The notes: generated from the letters alone by a model not told the origin. 64,000 nucleotides of DNA from Chondrilla cf. caribensis (GCA_964020155.1 OZ026563.1:2636440-2700439); one strand, 5' to 3'. Counted from the first letter of the stretch, positions 14,501 through 28,300 are shown. Translations and numbers: made by a program.

Positions 14501-16256
14501 TGTGGTTACTACACGGATATCACCTACACGTATACTACATGCAAATGTATGTGGCATTACTCACTCCTTGATCTCTGGAGGTAAAATCAATGTTTCTTTA
14601 CGAAATGATGGCCAAAAACAGTGAGAGAGAATAAAAACTTCAACTGGAAACTGCACCTACACATGTACATCAGCAATGTGCATATAAACACAAGTGTACC
14701 AATGTGCTTGCAAGTACAAGCCTCTCAATGTACGTAAGTTGAAGCATAAGCAACAAGAAAACCACAGCACAATTACTTCACTGCAATATGTCACAGCCCA
14801 AATAGGCTCATTACAGTACTTTGAGGGTAGAACATTTTGTCTCAATACTTAATACCGTACTGTTTTTCAAGCTCCCATTTTGATTTACACATTAGTCAGT
14901 ATTGATTTTAACACTTTGGGCATCCTTTGATGCAGTTGAAACCTGTATGTACCCATTGCACACATGTACTGTAAGAGTATGTACATATAATAAGCATACT
15001 TACGGAAGCAGTTAATACAATAATATTATGTGTCTTTATATACAGTACGTACAGCGTCAAATGTGTACATATGTACTGCACATCTTAGAGCCTCACATTG
15101 CCCATGTGCTTGTAGATACTGCCGTTGATTCGCCTTGACTCTGCAACGTCCTTCAACATGACATCACACAGATGAAGTTTGGGCTCTCCAAACCTCTTCT
15201 TCAACAGCTCAAGGTTGCAGATCTGCCAACAGCAAACACATCGAATAAATACCACAAGAAAAGTAATCAAGGGCTAGGAGACTTGCATTGTAGATATGAA
15301 GAATGTCATATATTAATATTTAAGACTACATGATCAACACTCCATTCCTCATAACAACTATCTAATATCCGGGATAAATCTGAATGTTTCAGAATTTCAC
15401 CAAATATCATTCCTACCAATATTATCCGCTATAAGGTACGTACATATCATTATGCTACATACAGATACACTTACATGTGTACCATGTGCACACCAATGAT
15501 CACAGGACATCGTGAGGACATGTTTGTGTAACAAAAGCCTGTAGTGCACGTACCATGATACATATGTGCATATGTAGCACATGCTACTTACTTCATGGGA
15601 TATATCATAGGACAGAGACCCCAAGAGCCTATCTGCTAGGAGATTGCAGTACTCTTTGATGAAGTAATCTGCACTTCCATAAATTCCAACAAGAACACTG
15701 CAACCACGATATTGTAGAATATGAGTATGTACGGTTGTATGTAGACAAAAATAACAGATGAATTCATCACTTGAAAATACCTAATAATATCCAGTGAATC
15801 CTGACTTTTTGAAGATCCACCTGTGTGTACACAGACATACTGTATGTATGAGATACACACAGACCAAAGTTGCAATAGCAGTTAAGTACACATGTAAGCA
15901 CCCATATACATATGTATGTACATAGCTGCACACTCAGGGACCATGTAATCATTGATTATACACTACACACCGTGTATGAGTGTATGTATGTATACATATG
16001 TACACGGACATACATAACTACTCATTAATGTGCCATGATACACTTTTGAAAAGATAGCGGTGAAATGAGCTGGACAATTAACTGGCTATTTATTACTATT
16101 TGTATATTACATTGTTACTGGGAATTTGTGGTGGATAGCACACTGGCACATTAGCAAAAATTCCCTGTATATCATTCCCACGTACTCCAGTTATCACATA
16201 CATGCACATAGGTGCAAATCAACACATGCATGCATGCACGCACGTACCCACACACG

Positions 16257-16305
<49 letters not shown>

Positions 16306-19300
16306 TACCTGGTAGTAAGCCCACAGGATCTGGAACCCAGCGTGCAAACTCATCATCCATTTGCATACCTTCATTCTCGTTAGATACAGCAAAGAGCTCC
16401 TACAGAGGGAGGGCATTGGGTGAGCTTCAAAGTTGCAGGAAATGTCACAAGTAGAGTACCACTTGGAAATCCACATACATATATACATAGGCACTCCAAA
16501 AGGGTGTGGGGTACAGTGAAATTGAGAGTTGAGTGAAAATGCTTGTAGTCTCCGGGTTTCTTTACATAAAACACTCACATACGTTTAATTCAACTGACAT
16601 GTTGAGAACAGTGAATAGCCCAATGCAGACAGTGAATCATTGGCCACCACTAACTGTATGTAGGTGGATTTACTTGATTATCATCCCAGAGCACAAAACA
16701 ACACAGATCAATACTATAAACATGTCAATCTATAGTATAGTACAGCATGTGTACATACGTAGAATAGCAGTGAGTAAACACAGATCAGGGTACACCCCAC
16801 TACTGATCAGCTGAGAAACAACACAACAAGAACAAAATGTGCTATTGTAGCAAGACAATCTGACTAAAGTATACATGTACATAAACACTCACACACGTAC
16901 CTCTGTCAGCTCACCACCTGAATCTTCAATAAGGCTTGTTACAATACATCTCACTGTGTCATCTCTGGTGCTGTAGAATGTACATACTGTTGTTAAATGA
17001 GGTCACATACACATAGCACACACATGTTTGGTACGTACCTGAGGTATTTCTGAATGGGTTTGCACACTTTCTCCACTGTGTGCCCGCTAGGGTCCAGTAT
17101 GGAGAAGCTTCGAATGGTGGAAAAGTACTGAGTGATAATATCAACAGTGCTAGCACCTGGGTGCAGGAGACGCTGCTTAAACCTGGATAAAGGGAAGATT
17201 GAGGAGTGAGAGGCGTTGGTACATTCAGAGCTTACAGTAGACTTAGAGCACACATGCACACACACACATGCCTGCATATACACAAACACACACACACTCG
17301 CACTCAACTACAGTAGGTACGTACTGCACTGTGCACACAAAGCTATGCCCAATATTATAGATAGTGGTATTCTGATGTGTGAGTGCTATCATCCACTCTA
17401 TCCACACACACACACGGTATGTGAGGTACAGTACAAATTAGTCACTACCGGATATAAGGTGTAGTTGTACCACCCCTAACCAGGATGCATGGTAAGTATG
17501 TAAATGGCACAGGACATACTACATGAGTTACTCTAAGCCTTTGGAATAACTTCTATGATCTACATATGTAATTAACTGGCTGTTCCCATGCAATGTACAA
17601 ACACAACACTACAAACACATATACAAACTAAAATGTGTGTTAATTAACACATGAGCAGACTCACGACTGAGACAATGACAGAACCAATGTACTCCAGCAG
17701 TTGACGTGGTTCAGTGCAACCTGTAGCAGCAGGAGGGGTAGTGACACACACCACGACAAGACATACACAACCATACACACTACTACACAGGCATGCAAAA
17801 CTAACACATTTACAATATACTATGTTAATTCTAAGTGTATACCGTATAGTCGGAAATTTTCACAGAAGAAAAAATTCACTTTATTGTTCATAAATTACCA
17901 ACATGTGTTTTTAATTTTGCAGAAATTGGAGTTAACCCATTGCTACTACGCATATGCACTCTCTTGCTTCAAGAGTGTTCATATGTGCATACACATAAGA
18001 TGCCAAACTTGGTATACTACCAACAGTGAGTCAGGAGAGCACACATATGTACCAAGTAACAGGGTTTGTAGAAGACTGGCCAAAGAGTTTAGTAATGCAT
18101 ACACAAAGTACCATAAATATTGCATAGACCAACGAGATCAACTTGAGGTGTAAGGTTATAACACCAACTGTACATACGTATAGCATGTACACCTTCACAC
18201 GAGACAACAGTAATTCCTATCATCACAATTACTGGTACCATTTTCATACAGCACAATGAATCGTTCAGACCTTTAGTTCCGATAAGGCTGGTTTTGATTC
18301 TGGAAACTCAACAATTATTTCAAAGAGTTTTGAGATCCTAAATAGCCAAACACATATGTACATTACGTAAATAAACGAATTAGGACAATGTTAATTCCAC
18401 ATCAGTCTCAGTACCTGACTTCCGCATATGTTTTATAAGCAAAATACTTTAGTTGACTCTCCCAAAATTCTACAGATCTTGCATCAAGAAAACCTGAAAC
18501 ACAAATAACAAACTTCCCTACAGCACACACACGCGAGGACAACTTTTGTCAAAGCTGTACCAGGCATTTCTCTCAGCCAAGTCATCAATAGCTTCATCAA
18601 CTGTAGCTCTATTGAAGGTAATATGCTTGATTCATAATCCAACAGGGCTTTCTCCTGGATGAACCCAGCAACCTGTACCAAACATACACCATTTCATCCA
18701 CCACCAAACGGACTCGTGACAGGGAGGGCATGTTCACAGACCTTCTTATGGATGGTTTCAACCACAGCACTTGTACACAACACGTCCAAAAGCTGTAAAT
18801 GTTGTAATTGCTGCAAAGCATCAGTGAAGTGGGTCCAGTGGGAAATCAGGTCTTTCTCAGTAAAGTCTACCAGAGAACAAAGACAGAAACTGTTGGACCC
18901 TTCATACATGTCAAGAGTGATGGTGAATTATATTATGTTTATTTTGGTGATTAGACAGGTGTCACAATCACAGTCATTATCAGTCACCCACCAACACCAA
19001 TGCCATTCCCACCTACAAAGTAAATGAAGGCCATAATTAACAGCTGCATGAAAATATCAGACTTTCTAAATGAATTGGTTACCTAATATCCAGAACAATT
19101 ACGTACCATTTTGGAGAAATCTATATTGGAGTTCGGCTTTTAAAATCACCAATTTGCCAAAATAAATCCCTCACCAATATTTCCCGCTACATGATATACA
19201 CAAAAGCACCAACTGCTAACTATACATACGTCCATGGATTTGACAATAATACGCACACTGCATACATGCACAATTGCATGCTAACCTGCCAGATCAATGA

Positions 19301-20180
19301 CCCTACAAGATAGAGGAGGCTGCTCGTTACCAGTCATCAGCCAGTACACATCGCAGAAGGCAGAGACGAGATTGTGCATCATCTGATGAAAATGCACCGG
19401 GACAGTAGTTTTCACAATGCTGACAAGCACTCCACACAAAGTTTTCCACAGATCACTACAGAGATACAAAGGTGGACAAGGGTCAAATACATAGTCACCA
19501 AGTGAATTTCCAACAATCTATATAAGCTCTAACTGTATCATTATCATATAACAGGGAGAAATGGGTGACTCTGAATGCTGAAATCGACAATCTTGTGTAA
19601 TAAATCAATGATAGTGCATTTATGTGAACGAACATCGTAGACCAAGTATGACCACACTGAACCTTCCTTTCTGAGTCATTTGTCCCTTTGTCAACCGTGG
19701 TGATGCAGTAGTTAGGGAACAATCAAGGGTGTGGTTGGGAGTCTTATTTTAGAATAAACGTTAGGAGTGGGTCGTGTTTCAGTTCTACATCAACGATGCT
19801 CCAAACTTTTGATCACTCACTTGTGTGACTTCATTACTGGATGAGAGCACAGTGAATCAAATTGCGACTGTAGAGAACTGAAGAGCTGCTTAATAGCTAA
19901 CGGGAAGACGCCCATAGCCGTCATTGTGTCCTGAGGTAAGAAATAACAGCTCACAATACGGAATTAAGTGTTGTATTCTGACATTTTAATTGTCATACCA
20001 AATTAGTTTGGAAGTGGCCCCAAAAGCATGGTACGAATTCTCGTCCACACTTGATCCTGAACTTTTCTACAAGAAGGATAAATAAAGAGCAAATTCATCG
20101 CATATCCCATGATGATTCCACGATAAAGGCACCAAATTACCGGATAAGTACTGAAGTAGCAAGGGATTGGGATGAGTCAT
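11512..20180 (-). CDS. ANAPC2: Anaphase-promoting complex subunit 2 (cullin-like)
   Basis: This is the cullin-type scaffold of the APC/C ubiquitin ligase. It pairs with the RING subunit APC11 and drives mitotic exit. Twenty exons join with consistent phase to about 693 residues: 20141-20180, 19999-20066, 19821-19930, 19286-19455, 18742-18866, 18561-18672, 18415-18493, 18271-18337, 17665-17720, 17039-17182, 16901-16970, 16309-16399, 15781-15820, 15592-15697, 15097-15222, 14565-14656, 13704-13873, 12885-13040, 12341-12396 and 11512-11715. Diagnostic segments are [31 protein letters not shown] joined to [45 protein letters not shown], and the C-terminal winged helix ending [11 protein letters not shown]. 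Start [12 protein letters not shown] is the first in-frame ATG of the first exon. The N-terminal region is shorter than in vertebrates (about 822 residues). The acceptor at 14656 could instead be at 14650. Confidence 0.95.
13885..14330. repeat. GGTAAACA minisatellite in ANAPC2 intron
   Basis: About 450 bp of a degenerate 8-10-bp motif (ggtaaacaca, with variants aaggggacatg and aaggaaacatg) is organised in 30-60-bp higher-order units. It lies just upstream of the ANAPC2 exon 13704-13873. It is open in all three minus-strand frames for long distances and reads as [14 protein letters not shown] repeats, but this is intron, since the splice acceptor at 13874-13875 separates it from the exon. Confidence 0.9.
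16060..16180. repeat. Degenerate copy of a TA-flanked MITE family
   Basis: The segment around tattacattgttactgggaa and tttgtggtggatag resembles the interior of the intact element at 30526-30709. It lies in an ANAPC2 intron. The ends are not recognisable. Confidence 0.45.
16257..16305. repeat. (CA)n microsatellite in ANAPC2 intron
   Basis: About 48 bp of CA repeats end four bases before the splice donor of the exon 16309-16399 (minus strand), unusually close to a splice site. Confidence 0.9.
17840..17945. repeat. MITE-like fragment with CCGTATAG terminus
   Basis: The sequence begins ataccgtatagtcggaaatt and continues with t/a-rich text. A related terminus (taccgtatagcgggaaatat) occurs at about 53213. 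Two dispersed copies of the same end suggest a short non-autonomous transposon family. The other end was not found. Confidence 0.4.
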
Positions 20181-20226
20181 TTTTCTCTGCCGCGGAAAAC
20201 GGAGAAATTAGATCACGTGTCTAAAA
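20181..20226. promoter_or_regulatory. 46-bp divergent start region between ANAPC2 and PAF-AH copy 1
   Basis: Only 46 bp separate the two start codons, so both 5' UTRs and the core promoter must overlap or lie inside the opposite gene. A CACGTG E-box is present at about 20214-20219. The equivalent stretch before PAF-AH copy 2 keeps the flanking bases (ttagatcacg, cgtctagaaa) but reads CACGCG instead. Confidence 0.6.
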
Positions 20227-23200
20227 ATGGCCACCGGAAATCTACGGTCTTATAGTACAGATAAATTCCCGCAGTTGACTGGAGACTATGGGGTGGGTGC
20301 TTTTGACGTCCTTCCGAGCCTAGATGGAGAAGAACCAATGATGATAAGGCTCTACTATCCTACCAAGAGAAAATTTCATGAAGTATTTCAATCCCAATTG
20401 ATCCCTTGTGTATCAAGTAACGGCTATCGTTACACCAAAGCGGCCATACTTGCCAATAACTTTGTTTCGAGCTTCTTTGCAGCACCAATGGCTTACTTGG
20501 CAACTAGGTTCTCAAGTAGGTAACACTTGTCTTGTGTGTAATACGTGAGCACAAATCTTATGATTGAGATACACTGTTGCAGGGGTTGGGGGTTAGCAGA
20601 ATGTACTAGAGTGCTTCTTTGGTTTGGAATTGTCCTTTTGTGTATCATTGTTCCCTGATTTGAGTTGTGTTTCCCCTGTTGTTTTCGGTCATATTTCCTA
20701 TCATTTAATGCAATGTTGGGGTTTTCCCTTCAGTAGGTAATTCACAAGGGTTCAAGTGTGAAAGCTTAACAGATATCATTGATGACTGTTAGGCTCAGAA
20801 ACAGACATTTACTATGACATAATGTACCTGTGAGGAATTACAAGCTCTTGACTTTTGAATAACTACTAATTCAATGTTTATTACAGTATGCGTTAAAATT
20901 TCCGTTACTGTATGTCATTTTAATCTCAGTCATGTCTATTCTATAGATATGCATATTCCTGCCATTGCCCGTGCCCCTCCACTAGAAGGTGATCGATTTC
21001 CTGTTGTCATATTCTCCCATGGTCTAAGTGCCATGAGAAGTGTGTACAGTATGATCCACTGTGACCTGGCCTCTCAAGGCTACATAGTAGCTGCTGTGGA
21101 ACACAAGTGAGCAGTTGACAGTGTTCAGTGACTGTTTGATGGTGAGAGTACTGGTGTGTCCCACCCTTAGAGATGGCTCTGCTTGTCTGTCTCACACCAA
21201 AACCAAATCTGAGACTACACAAGGAGACGAACCAGTCTATGAGGACAAGTGGATAGAATACATAAAGACAGATACCAATGCTTTGCCCCTGCGTTATGAT
21301 CAGGTATGTGCATTATGTATGTGATTATTAGGGTGAACCTAAACAGGACCCTCACTTGTGAGTTGAACAGCATAACCTGTCTGTGAATGTATGTCAACTT
21401 CAATGACCAGGTATTTATCCTGCTAATCAATGCAAAAGGCCATTTGGGTCCAGGGAAATATCATTTGACATGCATGCATTAGGACACTGTCCGCAAGCCT
21501 TTGAGAGTGTTAGTTTCTATAAGTGACTCTCTATGGATCCAGCGTAGATAAGACCTGCTGGTAGACATTCACCCAGGTCACCTGTTACGATGGGACTGCT
21601 GACCCTACTCCAGTCTAGCTTCTGTCATCTCACTGTTGTGGGCAGTGAGGTTCTGTCCTCTCTGTCGCACTTTCCTTGATGTTCAAATCTTTGTTGGTGT
21701 TCCCCTTCACTTCAGGCTGCAGGTTTTACACACGAATGTCATGTACTGTGACCACATCATAGGTGTCTGCTCTTATCCTCAGTACAATAGCATTGCATCA
21801 AGTTCTACAAATGCACATGATCAGGCTCAGTCGAGCCCCTTTAGACTACATCTGAATTAGTTTGTTACACTTTCTGTTTGGTCTCCTAGTATAAGAATTT
21901 GAACAATGTTCGAATTCCCACATTTTGTGACTTTCAGGTTAAGCAAAGAGCATCTGAAATGGGTTTGGCATTAGATTTTATAACCAACCTTGATGGAGGA
22001 AAGGGGTTCAAAGATCATTTGGATAATGACTTTGACTTTAGTCAATTCAAGGTAACATACAATTATAAATGTGTTGTCTATGCAGTTATAAGTATTGGAA
22101 TGTGTCTCTATATCTTTAGGACAAGATCGATTTGGATCATGTAGTCGTAATGGGTCATTCCTACGGTGGAGGTACTACTGTAGTGACACTGGCTAATGAT
22201 CCCAGATTCAAGTATGCATGTATCAGTAGTCTGTAGAGCTGCTTTTTTCAACAATACTTCACATTACAGGTGTGGTGTGGGTCTTGATACATGGATGTTT
22301 CCTGTGTACAAAGAGGTGTATGATCTGGTGAAGGCACCTCTTGTGTTCATCAATTCTTGGGATTTCCAGTGGCCAGAGAACATTAAGTCTATGCAGAAAC
22401 TTGTGAAGGAGTCCGACGAAAGTGGTGTGTGTAGACTATGTGTTTGTGTATCAGGTTGAAAGTAATCAATGTTGAATTCATTTCTTGTTCTCCCCGCAGG
22501 ATTCTCTCCTTGTCAAATGTTCACTCTCAGGTATGGTTTATTGTGGACTGTCGAGGCCTTCACTCAGTTTGGGGAGGGGTGGTCTCTTGAATTATCATGT
22601 GTCAAACACTACTTCTTCTGAGAGAAAGTATCACCATAGCAACTAACCAATATCCTCGAGGTTTTTATGGTTACCAGGACTTGCGGCCATTCTGGTTGCC
22701 GTGGTGACCAGTCTGTCCCGGCAGCGGGAACCATTTGATACAACTGTTTGTCCTTGCTAGGACTCATTCATATGGCATTGGTTGCCATGGTGGTTCAAAT
22801 AGCCCTATTAACCTCTGGGCAGACCTTGGACAAATAGTATCTATCTGATACTTTCTTGTAATTCAACCAATTACATTTTGTCATTAAAGTGTTCTTAGCC
22901 GGCAAGTAACTTTTCAATCTGATTTTCTTTGTAGGGGAAGCCACCACACTAGCCACAGTGACATGCCGTTCACGACACCAGCTTATGTCATGAAGTGGTT
23001 GGGATACTATGCACCCGATGGGGATATTTATGAGGTGTTTGATGCCAGTTTACAAGTTACGTATGCTTTCCTGAAGAGACACCTTTGGAGTGGTAGGTGG
23101 AGTACATCAAGGTGTGACCCTTGTACCGAGATGTTAACTGTATGTGTCTACTGTTTGTAGATCCCTCTCCTCAGCCCATCCTAGATGGTGGGGATGGTCA

Positions 23201-23273
23201 GCACAGATTAGTCATCAGTGGAACCAACGTTGATGTCTCAGGTTCAGACCGGGAAGTGGATGAAGCCACTTAA
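20227..23273 (+). CDS. Platelet-activating factor acetylhydrolase, copy 1
   Basis: A serine lipase that removes the short sn-2 acyl group from PAF and oxidised phospholipids. Nine exons: 20227-20515, 20947-21106, 21171-21303, 21938-22051, 22120-22211, 22270-22424, 22500-22530, 22935-23092 and 23161-23273. They total 1245 bp, or 414 residues. The catalytic triad is visible: Ser246 in GHSYGG, Asp269 in LDTWMFP and His329 in GSHHTSHSD. FSHGL in exon 2 supplies the oxyanion region. There is no signal peptide (MATGNLRSYSTDKFP), so it resembles the intracellular PAFAH2 type rather than plasma PLA2G7. It is head to head with ANAPC2 and is the first of four intact tandem copies. Confidence 0.95.
21560..21860. 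repeat. Dispersed repeat in intron 3 of PAF-AH copy 1
   Basis: A block of about 300 bp (cctgctggtagacattcacc through aatgcacatgatcaggct) recurs in intron 3 of copy 2 (26660-27020) and at 43390-43710. Part of it appears in inverted orientation before copy 2 (25140-25310). The copies in introns could be inherited by gene duplication. The inverted copy must have moved separately. Confidence 0.6.
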
Positions 23274-25140
23274 TCACAGATTGTATAATAATAATTATGT
23301 AATCAACATCAGATTCTGACCCGGAAAAATATATATTGCATATATTTTGTATGAACAAGTTATTTTTATAATATAATAAAATATATTATATATGTATCCT
23401 ATTATAGCAGCCCTGGATTTGAGCTGTTTTGTTATGGATTTTAAACCACACAAAGTTGGCTATGAGGTTCACAAATTTGTGACCCTGTTGAAGTACAGTC
23501 ACCACATGTGACCCTTAATTAGTTTCCCTTAAGAAAACAAACTTGAAAACATAATCAGTAATACTATATATACACGTAATTAACAGCTAGGATATGGTTC
23601 CGGTCCTGCCTGCATAAACAGCTCATGTTTTATTGTTTTGACCTGAGAACAGGAAAACAGCTCAAGTCCAGAAAGTGCATGGTTGATGAATAATTGAAGG
23701 TTGTATAAAACAATCTGTTTATATTATACATATTTGAAGTCAAGAATTGGCTGAGCCCTGACCTCAAGGAGGATATCCTGAACTTAAACCATACAAACCA
23801 TGCATTTTGTCACACCATCATGCATGTAGATGGAGGAATTCAGAATAATTCAATTACTGTACGTGGGATTATAAGTAGGCTAGTGTGTATGTGTGTGCTA
23901 TATAATATCTCAAGCAGAGTAATCCACTCCCTAGTTTATGCATTGTGGCAGCTGATCACGAATGGTGCATGACCGCTTGGTATGGGTCATACACAACAGC
24001 ACACTCCCTGGACATATTTAGCCTTTTTAGAATTGTTTTTTGTGTGAACCAGAACGTCACCCTCTGATTGAAGCACAGATCAGATTATATTTATTAATGT
24101 AGTTCTACATTTAATTAGTGAGAGTGATCAGTGTACACTTATATAATAATATTCCGGCAAAGTGTGAAAATCACATGCTTACTTTCCGAGAGAGTGAAAT
24201 TGTGGCATCATAAAATACTCCATCAATATTAATTCACACCTGAAACCTATATTAATTTTATTTTACTGTTACATTTGTATCTCATGCACACAGCCTTCAA
24301 GTAATAGTGTTACTGTATTAAAATGATGGAGGGGTCTTGTTCCAAAAGTGAAGTGTATGTGCACAAAAGTGAAGGAAGTCAGAAACAGAGACAAAATTTA
24401 AAGACCTGGAAGAGGAGCTGAAAGGTTTGAAGGTAAAAAGTAAGACCAGCAAATTCTGAATTGCATAACATTCCAAATAAACCTAACATAAATAAGGCAC
24501 CACTGTAACTTGTAGATCATGCACATTAGTTTTCTTAGGGGAAAAGATAATAGTGTTCCAGTATATTACTAAGGGGAGTCAATGAACAATGCTTGGTGAT
24601 AATCTGGACATGAAGACACTTCTGAATCAGCAAAATAATGAAAAATTGATTTAAATTTATTATTTAAATTATATAGGATTACTGGAGATTAGGTCACAAA
24701 AACATTAATATTACTCCTAAAATCGAAGCTGCTAATAAAGTGTTCAAAATGCTTCAAGAAATTAAGGATAATAAATATTATGCATGAAATAGCCAGCTGG
24801 TAAATATCAACACAACAACACTGACATTCAGGTGGTCCATGCACTTATAGGGTCTTGCATAAAGATGTCGAAGGAATCATGTTGCATGGGAGTTAAATTG
24901 TTTGGTGTCATGTGGGGAGTTGTTTGCAATTGGTATCTATGGTATCATGCCAGGGAGATTGTTGATTGCCTATATACAAGGTTGTTGTTCATAGCATGGA
25001 AGGCAACTGCAAGGAGTACTTGACAAGGAACAGCTTGTGAAGTGGCAATTTTGATAGGATTTTTTATGTCGGACTCACAAGAGCTAAGGTTAGATATACG
25101 TATGTAGTTCTACATTAAATATTATGTTACTAGATCAGAA
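23274..25140. other. Intergenic region between PAF-AH copies 1 and 2
   Basis: AT-rich sequence with no confident gene. The part at 23915-24030 (ccactccctagtttatgcat, ggtgcatgaccgcttggtat, ccctggacatattta) is a dispersed repeat that recurs at 36530-36760. A 63-codon frame at 24832-25023 has no recognisable features. Confidence 0.5.
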
Positions 25141-25310
25141 TTTGATTATAGAACTTGTATTGAGGATAAGAGCAGACACCTATAATGTGATCAAAGTATA
25201 TGACTTTTGCGTGCAAAATATCCAGCCCGAAGTGAAGACCAAGGAAGTTTAAACCTCGAGGAAAGCGTGTGGGCCAGAACAGAGGGTGACTGCCCAAACT
25301 AGCTAGCAGA
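25140..25310 (-). repeat. Inverted copy of the PAF-AH intron-3 repeat upstream of copy 2
   Basis: The sequence (gaggataagagcagacacct, then cagcccgaagtgaagaccaa) is the reverse complement of part of the repeat at 21560-21860, with many mismatches. It lies immediately before the copy 2 promoter. Confidence 0.55.
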
Positions 25311-25340
25311 TGGAAGAAAATTAGATCACGCGTCTAGAAA

Positions 25341-28300
25341 ATGGCCACCGGCAATCCACGGGTCTATAGTACAGATACTTTCCCGCGGTTAACTGGAGAC
25401 TATGGGGTGGGAGCCTTTGACGTACTTCCAAGTCTGAATGAAGAAGAACCACTGATGATAAGGCTCTACTATCCTACCAAGAGAAAATGTCATGAAGTAC
25501 CTCAATCTCAATTGATCCCTTGTGTATCAAGTAACGCCTATCGTTACACCAAAGCGGTCATGATTGCCAATAACTTTGTTTCGAGTTTCTTTGCAGCACC
25601 AATGGCTTACTTGGCAACTAAGTTATCAAGTAAGTAACACTTGTCCTGTGTATAATACGTGAACACAAGGTTTAGGTCCAATAGGATCGATATAAGTCGG
25701 AAATTCTCCAACTTGTGCAGCAGTTTATTATAGATATAGTTGTTTTCGATTATATTTGCCACCATTGAATGCCGCGTTGGCGTTTGCCTTCAATAGGTAA
25801 TTCACTAGGCGTTCAAATGTGACAACTTGACAGATGTCATTGATGACTTAGTCTCAGAGACAAACACTTACGTATTATCACGTATAAAAGTGAGAATTTA
25901 GATGCTCTTCTCTTGACGTTTTTAATGTACTGTATTACTATGCCAGATAGTAACTGCTAATCTACTATTTATTTCAGTGAACATTAAAATCGTATAGTTA
26001 CTGTATTACAAATTCCACCTATGTGATTTACTCTCAGTCATGTCTATTTTATAGGTGGACATTTTCCTGCCATTGCCCATGCCCCTCTGCTAGAAGGTGA
26101 TCGATTTCCTGTTGTCATATTCTCCCATGGTCTGACTGCGATGAGAAGTATGTATAGTATGATCCACTGTGACCTGGCCTCTCAGGGCTACATAGTAGCT
26201 GCTGTGGAACACAAGTGAGCAGTTGACAGTGTTCAGTGACTAACAGGTGTTTGATGGTGAGAGTACTGGTGTGTCCCACCCTTAGAGATGGCTCTGCTTG
26301 TCTGTCTCACACCAAAACCAAATCTGAGACTACACAAGGAGACGAACCAGTCTATGAGGACAAGTGGATAGAATACATAAAGACAGATACCAATGCTTTG
26401 CCCCTGCGTTATGATCAGGTATGTGGATTATATATGTGATTATTAGGGTGAACCTAAACAAGACCCCCACCTGTGAGCTGAACAGCATAACCTGTCTGTG
26501 AACATATGTTAACTCTAATGACCAGGTATTTATCCTGCTAATCAATCCAAAAGGCCATTTGGGTCCAGGGAAATATCATTTGGCACGCATGCATTAGGTC
26601 ATTGTCCGTAAGCCTTTGAGAGTGTTAGTTTCTATAAGTGACTGTCTATGGACCAGTGTAGATAAGACCTGCTGGTAGAATTCGCCTAGGTCACCTATTA
26701 CAATGGGACTGCTGATCCTACTCCAGTCTAACTTCTGTCATCTCACTGTTTGGGGTAGTGAGGTTCTGTCCTCTCTGTCGCAGTTTCCTTGATGTCCAAA
26801 TCTTTGTTGGTGTATCGGGTATCGGGTATTCTTATTTAATGTGGGGAACCGTTAGCCATAGGCTATTTGAGTGGCACCCACTTTGTGGTGTTCCCCTTCA
26901 CTTCAGGCAGCAGGTTTTACACACAAATGTCATGTACTGTGACCACATCATAGGTGTCTGCTCTTATCCTCAGTACAATAGCATTGTGTCAAGTCCCACA
27001 AATGTACATGATTAGGCTCAGTCGAGCCCTTCAGACTACATCTGAATTAGTTTGTTACACTATCTTTTCAGTCTCTTGTTATAACCATTGAACAATGTTC
27101 AAATTTCCACATTTTGTGACTTTCAGGTTAAGCAAAGAGCATCTGAAATGGGTTTGGCATTAGATTTTATAACCAACCTTGATGGAGGAAAGGGGTTCAA
27201 AGATCATTTGGATAATGACTTCGACTTTAGTCAATTCAAGGTAAAATTATACAATTATAAATGTGTTGTCTATGCAGTTATAAGTATTAGAATGTGTCTC
27301 TATATCTTTAGGACAAGATCGATTTGGATCATGTAGTCGTAATGGGTCATTCTTACGGTGGAGGTACTACTGTAGTGACCTTGGCTAATGACCCAAGATT
27401 CAAGTATGTACAGTACCTACAGTGTGTTATATCAATGGTGGACTGGTTTTCTTCAAATTTCACACCACAGGTGTGGTGTGGGTCTTGATACATGGATGTT
27501 TCCTGTGTACAAAGAGGTGTATGATCTGGTGAAGGCACCTCTTGTGTTCATCAATTCTTGGGATTTCCAGTGGCCAGAGAACATTAAGTCTATGCAGAAA
27601 TTGGTGAAGGAGTCTGATGAAAGTGGTGTGTGCAGATCATGTGTTTTTCTATCAGGTTGAAAGTAATCAATGTTGAGTTCATTTCTTGTCTCCCACAGGA
27701 TTCTCTCCTTGTCAAATGTTCACTCTCAGGTATGGTTTGATTGGACTCTTGAAGGCTTCACTCAGTTTGGGGAGGGGCAGTCTTGTTATCATGTGTCAAG
27801 CAATACTTTTTGTGAAAGTATCACCATAGCAACTAACCAATATCCACAAGGTTTCTGTGGTTACCAGAACTCACATCCATTCTGGTTGCCATGGTGACCA
27901 GTCTATCCCAGCAGCAGGAACCGTATGGTCCGCTGCCAAATACAGTCCCCAGGGACTGGAAATAGCGGCAAAACCAGTCCATTCATCCCTAACCCTAACC
28001 CTAACCATTTTTGATGGCATATTGAGTCCCAGGGAGACCAAATATGGTGCCAAGAAATGTCTGGGGGACCAGTCTAGGCGGAGACCACTTTTCGTATGAC
28101 AGTGCAACTGTTTGTCCTTGTTAGGACTGATTCATATGACGATGGTTGCCATGGTGGTTAATTCAAATAGCCCTATTAACCTCAGTCAGACCTTGAACTT
28201 GCAATAACATCTATCCCGATATTTGTTTTAATTCAACCAAATATAGTCTGTCATTAAAGTGTGCTTAGCTAGCAATTAACTTATCAATCTGATTTTCTCC

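Noticed and set aside
17665..17720. Alternative reading of the ANAPC2 exon as [18 protein letters not shown]
   Set aside because: That frame gives inconsistent phases at both junctions. The reading [18 protein letters not shown] joins in phase and gives the expected spacing between ALSELK and RLLHPG.
27988..28007. Possible telomere or chromosome end
   Set aside because: Only three CCCTAA units, with genes continuing on both sides. It is an interstitial fragment.
22280..28110. Minus-strand frames within the PAF-AH exons and introns
   Set aside because: They are shadows of the plus-strand genes or of the intronic insertion and have no splice or homology support.
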